Positions 57,903 to 64,000 of a stretch of 64,000 nt of DNA are shown one piece after another (within the stretch, counting starts at the first letter, position 1; every line of letters begins with the position of its first letter). This DNA comes from Syngnathus acus (taxonomy: Eukaryota; Chordata; Actinopteri; Syngnathiformes; Syngnathidae). Under the pieces are notes generated by a model. That model ran no database searches. It saw only the letters and a list, made by a program, of their open reading frames with translations, and was not told the origin of the DNA. The DNA lies in contig NC_051098.1 of the NCBI RefSeq assembly GCF_901709675.1, forward strand, positions 6,449,000 through 6,512,999, written 5' to 3'. The position numbers and the translations under genes are program-made.

Positions 57903-57906
57903 CCTG

Positions 57907-57920
57907 GCTGCCACGGTTAC
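57907..57920 (-). promoter_or_regulatory. Imperfect X-box-like site just upstream of the wdr49 start codon
   Basis: On the minus strand GTAACCGTGGCAGC matches 12 of 14 positions of the RFX X-box consensus RTHNYYWTRRNRAC. It ends four bases before the ATG, so it would sit in the 5' UTR unless transcription starts nearby or an upstream exon exists. Weak on its own; noted because wdr49 is a ciliary gene. Confidence 0.25.
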
Positions 57921-58836
57921 GCATCAGCCCTGTCATTCCATCAACAGCATACTGACACGTGTTTCAACACTGGAGACAAGTAATAAAAAGCCCGGTGAAC
58001 TCAACGAAGACAATTACATAGTTCCAGAGTCAGACTATAATAACTATTCACATGCTCCACAGTCGGTTGTCACGTCAACATAATGACGGGAAAGAGAAGC
58101 ATCACAGAGGAGCACCTTTGTTAGCTGCTCTCGCGGTCCGTGTTGAATAGCTGCTCGGTGTCAAGGCTTAGGTTCCTTTCTTGAAGCGGCGAAGGCTTGC
58201 TGTTCACGTTGCTTGAATAGCAGGTAATGTGAAATTGAAGCAGAATAGATAAGCAGCAGGAATTACACAACATATAAAGGTTTGCCATACCACACTGTGT
58301 AATGATTTAAAAGCACTGCTGGAGCCTGAAGTATAGGAGACATGATGGAAATATTCCTTTATCTAATAAGCTCTTCAAAGGGTGGTAAAAACAGGTTGAC
58401 AGAAACATTTTACGAGGCAAATTCAGCACAAGTGGCATCAAACTGAGCAGAGATTTAGATGACAGGCCTTGTAATGAAAGTTAAAGCGGTCCCTTGCTGA
58501 AGCATGCATAAACTACTGCATGATATTATGCTGTTTTGTGGGAAGCGACTCACATTCATCAATAAGAGATTAGAAAGGCACAGTTGCTAATATTGTGGCT
58601 ATACAGTAGGTGCAATAACTTCGCAAGCTACTGGAGGAGGAAAACGCTGCATGTGTGTGTGTGTGTGTGAGGGGGGGGGAGGTATGCAGTGTAAAATTGC
58701 ACTTTATCACAATGAAAGCCATTTCTTAATATTTTAAAGGTAGGGAAGAGGCATGTGACCTCAGGGAACTTGTTAAGATACAAGGTTATGCAGAGGTGTA
58801 CCTATTACAATTTTATATACAAATCATATTACACAA

Positions 58837-58908
58837 GGGTAGAGTTGGGGGGTGTAAAATATTTTCTTCTTCCTGGGGGAGCATAATATAAAATAACTGA
58901 GAAGCACT
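58837..58908 (-). mobile_element. Fragment of a hAT-type element (one terminus)
   Basis: Read on the minus strand it begins CAGTGCTTCTCAGTTATTTT and runs into a TGCTCCCCCAGGAAGAAGAA-like block, then a C-rich stretch. This is a pattern I know from common teleost hAT MITEs whose ends start CAGTG(T/C)TTCTCA. The second terminus and target-site duplication are not found, so it is truncated. Confidence 0.4.
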
Positions 58909-60990
58909 GGCCCAAGAGAATAACGAACTAATTACTGTCACAATGTAGAAAAAAATGTCACAATTTGCCAGTTAGCATATTGGCAATGTGTTTGCTAAAA
59001 AATATGTTCCTATTTATGTCTGTGTAGACTCTCAGTCATTAATAAGCAAAGATTGAATCAAGGAAATTGGACTGCAAATGCAACAAGAATTCTTTAGGGT
59101 TCTTTACAACCTTTGAAATGTCTCAAAACACTGTTGAGCACAATCATTTGGAATAGCGCATTAACAAAAAATATTATTTTTGGGAAACAAAAAAAACTGA
59201 TCACAAAGAGGTTGTTTGAAACATTCCAATTATTCAGTAACAGTTGATGACTCGAAAATTATAGCATTCCATTTAAATAATGAAAATTAGAGAAACCCCT
59301 CATTTGCATAATAATTTGAAACACAGTTTAGTTTGTAAAACTTTGAACAGGCCCTGCCAAGTCAACGGTAACCTGACTAAACCAAAGTCAGCCGAGTTGC
59401 TTTAAATCATTACATTTAAAAGGAAAAGGTGGGACTAATTCGGACTTACCAAGTCATCAAACGCCTTAGAGTTCAGTTCCTATGGTGAACAGTCTCTGGG
59501 AAAATACACTCTTGTTTTTCAAATGTATTACAAATCTTCACCAGTGGCTTTTACTTCAGTCTTTGCATCCCATGTTTTGTCTGATTCCAGGAGTAGCGCT
59601 TGGACCGTCGCGAGAATCAACACCATCAACCCAGAATGTGGCACAAACACACTCACAAAGTGTTAACTGGGCAGACATGGTGACACACACACACACAACT
59701 CTGTTCTTTTATTAGGCCTTCTTGCCAAAGACACATGCAAGTTTCCTGGCAACCAAGGAGTCAAAAAGAATTGCATTTGTTAGTACTGGCCCTATCATTT
59801 AGTTTCAAGACAATGAGTGTTCATTCACGGATTAGGCAGTAGAGAGCAACATCAACACGCCAAGTGTACAGTAGTTACAGCACAAAACATATTTAGAATA
59901 TTGACAATAATAGCGAGAACATGGGCATCAACGGGCCTCTCACTCACACACACACATACTATATAGTTAAAGAGTTTTATTGGTGGAGACTTTCTACGGT
60001 CAAGAGCGAGAACGTTTCTTGGGAACTGGTAAAGGAAAAAACTTGTTTCCAGAACACCAGTAACGGCTCATTCAACACAGATATGATCTTCCCTTCTGCC
60101 TCAGTAACCACAATCAGTTCCTCTGTGCAACTTAATGGCCTAGAATAACTTGAATTAGCCGATTACAGCGGTCGTCAACGGTGACAGGATCAGAAAATTA
60201 GGTCTCAGCAATTTCAATAAAAAAAAAGCTTTCAAAATTAACGCTATCACAATTGGATTACAGCACTGCAAGTAGGAGCCAGCGTATGGCTCAAAATAGC
60301 CCCGCACAAATCCACCATGGAAAATCCACTATTATACTGGGAGAAGAATGAAGGTGTAGCAATAGGGGAAAATGCGTTCAGATCCTGCTACTGTACGGTG
60401 GAAGGAGAACGGAAGGGCAACGGAGAGGAAGTCGAGTACTTTCATGGCACACAAAGATTTACTTTGGAAAATCTTTCTCCGACTCTTTGAACTCTTAAAT
60501 GACAGTTTGTAGAATAGTTGGGCTTCTAAGGTTTGTGTAAAGAAGGTTCCTAAAGAAATATTTTTAGCATACATTTATTCACCCTGGCTAAAAGCTAATA
60601 ATAAGCACTTTTTTCTATGTGTGTCATTAGTCTGTGCTCTTTATCTATACATCGAGTTAACATTCTAAAGAAACATCATTGTGCCCCATGTCAGATATTG
60701 ACATGTACTACTCCAGCGTGACTAAATAATAATATGTTGAGTATAGTCCAGTATTAAGTTTAACGTTGCTTCTTATTCAGCAGCCGTTAGGGCATGCAAT
60801 GCATCACTGTAAACAAATGTTTTGTTTTTGTGTGACAGTAATACTATGACCATAAAAATACAAAAACAATTAATTCAACAGTGGCCATAGACTTGTTCAG
60901 TATTGTATCACGGGCATCATTTATCACAATCGTATTTCGCAACATGGTGCTCAAATTGGGAAGTGACAGCAAAGGTCAAGGTCAAGTCAT

Positions 60991-61600
60991 TTTATTCATT
61001 GAAGAAAAGAATATGACCAAAGTGCTTTTGACAGAGATTCAATCAGAGTATTTTTAACATGATCAGACAGTGAATGAATGAAAAATATATATATAATACA
61101 AGGCTGTGAATCACAATAACAAAGCTGAGGAAGCAGACAAATCATATACCATCTTCGAGAAATGAATCCAGTGTGCAGAATTTCCTTCAAAAAAGGCGAC
61201 GAGAGAATTTCTCTTTCAGGCAACGAGAGCGGAGCTTTGAGATTTGGTCCTTAATAGGAAATGTCTGTGTGGTCAAAACCAGTTACCACGGCGCTATGAA
61301 TTATAGATGAAAGACAAGGCCCAGCAGTGTCCAGCACTTTTTTATGTAGGTGTGAGGGAATAACATCCAAGGGATGTGTTCTTGACTTTCTCTTGGCTCG
61401 AACTCAATTGACTATCATTATTTTTTTGCAAGAAACCCATCAAGAGAAAAGAGCCCTCAAGATTGCAGGAGGTAAAAAAATGCTAAGCAGCGAAGTACAA
61501 TAACAATAAAAAAGCTAAATAAAATTGTGATATCAGCGATGTTTTGCTTCAAACTACCTCGCAATCGCGGACTATGTTGTGGCTGCTTTGTCTCGGTCTT
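60991..61600 (-). other. pdcd10: Probable 3' UTR of pdcd10, with a polyadenylation signal candidate
   Basis: Downstream of the pdcd10 stop the minus strand has no further homologous frame. An AATAAA hexamer (TTTATT on the plus strand, 60991-60996) lies about 605 bases after the stop, a plausible 3' UTR length. The boundary is inferred from this hexamer only; another AATAAA (near 60570-60575) is also possible. Confidence 0.4.
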
Positions 61601-63817
61601 CTATGATGCCGTCTTGAAGGCCTCGAGTATCATGTTGGTTTGGTGGGTGAGCCGGTTGGCGCTGACAAACACGTTGAGCACTCTGAGAGCGACCATGACA
61701 GAAAGACAAGGACACGCGTGTCTGTCAACGTGCAAAGAAACCATGGCAACAATATTGATCCAAGAAACACTTTGATCTGCCTGGAAGGGAGAATGTCAGG
61801 CTTCAGAGAAAACAAGCCAGTGTGAATCCACTGGAAATGGGTCAAAGGAATTATTCAGGAAGGGCGGGTTGAATAGAAAGCGAGACTGCGATCAAACGAC
61901 AAGCATTTTGCACGGCGGCGACAACTTGTGTGTACGTACTGACAAAAGCAACTCTTAAATGACGCGGGGGGGGGAGAAACACACTCGGACGGTGAGGATC
62001 GAGGAGGACCAATGTTAAAAGTCCTAACACAGCAAATAGACACAAAGCGCCGTCTTACTTTCCATCTTTGAAGAAGGTTTTGAGAGCGTCGCTGAAACTC
62101 TTGGAGTATTTCACAAAGTCTTTCTTCCGCTGTTCCAGGGCCTAACACACACAACCTGTTCAGTTCTGCTTGTCTCAAAGGAGGCAACTGGGACCCCACC
62201 CCACCCATGCTCCATCATTTTATCTATACTTACCTGTCTGTTTTGATACTGGTACCTTCTGAAGATGGTATTAACGATGTCTAGCAACTCTTTTATGGCA
62301 CTGGCAATGTCTCTGGAGGACACACAAACGCCCGCATGTAAAGAAGCGATAACAATACATTTAAAAATCTCTTTGTTCTTGAGCCAAAATTACTCTTCTT
62401 TCATCCAGATCACTGTTTGGTTTTCTTGCCTACCCCCCCCCCCCCCCCCACACACACACAAACCTGATACCCCCCCATCCACTATGATTTTTTTTAACAA
62501 CCACTAACTTTGAATTGATTTTATTCTTAAGCCTTTCAATGGGTAAGCCACTTAATAAAAAGTGTTAAATTCCATCAAAATAACAGGCCCGAAAAACACT
62601 GCAAATCTGCATGTGTAATATAGATCATATTAACAGGAAAATGTCTGCATTCAATGTCAAACTCTGAAATAAATAAAAAATTTACTCAACCATCCAACCT
62701 GCAGGAGGGAAAATAATGATGCTGTGTGACAAACGCCCTCTGGATACGTTGCTTTTGGAATTAGAATTAGAATGTGCAATGAGCTAATTTGCATAAAAAA
62801 CATACACATTGACTTGTTGAAACAAAGCTGCATGCACACATGAATTGTAAACTTTGTGGAGGGACAAAGGTAATCTGACCAAATTGAAAATATATTGCCT
62901 CTTGCATAAGAGAACAAAAGATACTAGTGGAAACCTCTGAGATGGAACGGTTTGAAAAAATCTCTTTCATGATGCTGGTAGACCTCCTATTTCTTCAAAT
63001 GTTTTTATTCAATAGGAAAGAATTAGAATTCATTCATTCCAAACTGTCATGTTCATGGAATCTGTAGTATCTGTACAGATGATAAAGACGTTAACCACAG
63101 TTAAGAGTAAACTGTGATGAATCCTTTGACAAGAAGTGACTGCGCGTGACAATTTTCGGACAATTAAGCTAACTGGGTAATTTCCTGCGGCACATACGGG
63201 CAGCACAAGAGAGCTCGCCATGGCTGAAAGCAGCTCAAAATTTTGTGCTACTTCACAGATGCGTTTATGACCGAAAAAATTTAATTACTTTAAAACAAAT
63301 TTGGACAGGGATGTTAGCTATTCCACTCTATATTAGTTTTTGACAATACTGCGTCAGATGACACTAAAACCCCACAAAAAATACCTGTTCATGTTTTGTG
63401 CTCTTTCTGAAATGTACCAAGATGCTCCAAATTGGCTCTTTCAGCCTAGCTGACATGAACGTAGTACATTAGAGATCCAGTGTAGTGGTCACATTGAAAG
63501 ATGAGTATAAAATCATGAACTGTTTTAGAATCAAGGTTTGTGGTAAATTTACAGTTCAAACTATTGATACAGTCAGCTGGACTTACCATAGTTTCAAATT
63601 CGTATGGGGGGGGCAACTAGAGAGAAACAAGTGGACTTAAAAGTTTTACAGTTAATCACACAGTAACACACAAGCATTTATCTCTCTCACTTGATGATCT
63701 GCAGGAAGCCCACTCTGTCATTAATCTCATCAGGTATGGTGCTGAGGGTGTGTTTCAGAGCATGGGCCCTCTCATTTAGCTCCTGGAACCCCAGCTCCTC
63801 CCTCTCAATTCGGAACT
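61601..63817 (-). CDS. pdcd10: Programmed cell death 10 (CCM3), 3' four coding exons; 5' end lies outside the window
   Basis: Four exons join in frame on the minus strand: 63691-63817, 62234-62312, 62059-62141 and 61601-61682, with stop TAG at 61603-61601. All have AG/GT borders and matching phases. The encoded 122 or so residues are the C-terminal focal-adhesion-targeting-homology helices of CCM3. Recognisable stretches are [40 protein letters not shown] and [13 protein letters not shown]. Lysines matching human K132, K139, K172 and K179, known to contact CCM2 and paxillin LD motifs, are all present. CCM3 is a cytoplasmic scaffold binding CCM2, GCKIII kinases and STRIPAK. The dimerisation-domain exons are to the right of the window. 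Substitutions relative to mammals (for example [22 protein letters not shown]) suggest a diverged teleost copy; whether pdcd10a or pdcd10b cannot be decided here. Family assignment is secure. Confidence 0.93.
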
Positions 63818-64000
63818 CTGACGAAACACATTGGTACAAAAACAACAAATTACTCCCCTTGATTGCACAATGATGGGCACAGTAGCACATGTTCAAGTTT
63901 TGAGTAATGGCATGTACAAAATAGTAGAAAAATTAATAGTGGTTAAATAATAAAAACATATATACCTTGAAAAGACTAATAAGAGAAGCCTTTTTTAAAT

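Larger units (their letters stand above)
57903..60990. other. Interval between wdr49 and pdcd10; no gene recognised
   Basis: About 3.1 kb separates the wdr49 start codon from the presumed pdcd10 3' end. 58080-58215 is locally GC-richer and is the likeliest place for a wdr49 promoter or 5' UTR exon, but no TATA box or initiator could be identified. A GT run followed by poly-G lies at 58652-58680, a CA run at 59683-59698, and a hAT-end fragment near 58837-58908. No coding exon is supported on either strand. Confidence 0.5.

Overview
This is vertebrate nuclear DNA and almost certainly from a teleost fish. It is AT-rich. Coding sequence sits in short exons with GT/AG borders separated by long introns. 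The repeats are typical of ray-finned fish: a tRNA-derived SINE, non-autonomous hAT elements, Tc1-like transposase remnants and many (CA)n and tetranucleotide arrays. There is no prokaryotic gene organisation, so almost every open frame above 60 codons is chance.

Three genes were reconstructed, all on the minus strand. From right to left (their direction of transcription): pdcd10 (3' half, 61601-63817, 5' end outside the window), wdr49, also called cfap337 (16 phase-consistent exons, 39634-57902, 807 codons, last exon(s) unresolved), and zbbx (start codon at 24026, leftward to at least 9793, incomplete). From my memory of the human map, the order ZBBX-(SERPINI2)-WDR49-PDCD10 is that of human 3q26, so this is a conserved block. 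No serpin exon was recognised between zbbx and wdr49.

Regions: 1-9792 holds the unresolved 3' side of zbbx, a SINE with perfect target-site duplications (2711-3073) and a hAT-like element (8276-8590). 9793-25300 is zbbx and its introns, with a second hAT MITE, a Tc1 fragment and a CTCF-like site. 25219-25371 looks like the zbbx promoter, with two X-box (RFX) matches, and a 925-bp hAT element is inserted 15 bp beyond it. 27-39.6 kb is the zbbx-wdr49 interval, with only weak exon candidates. 39.6-57.9 kb is wdr49. 57.9-61 kb is the short gap to pdcd10.

Function: wdr49 and zbbx are both linked to motile cilia, so their adjacency and the X-boxes suggest shared RFX/FOXJ1-type control (inference). 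pdcd10 (CCM3) is a scaffold protein of vascular and kinase complexes; its position here is simply syntenic. I found no clearly new biological system. The most checkable unusual points are the X-box promoter with the adjacent transposon, a start-stop uORF in zbbx, an intronic AP-1 site cluster, and (CA)/(GT) arrays lying against wdr49 splice donors.
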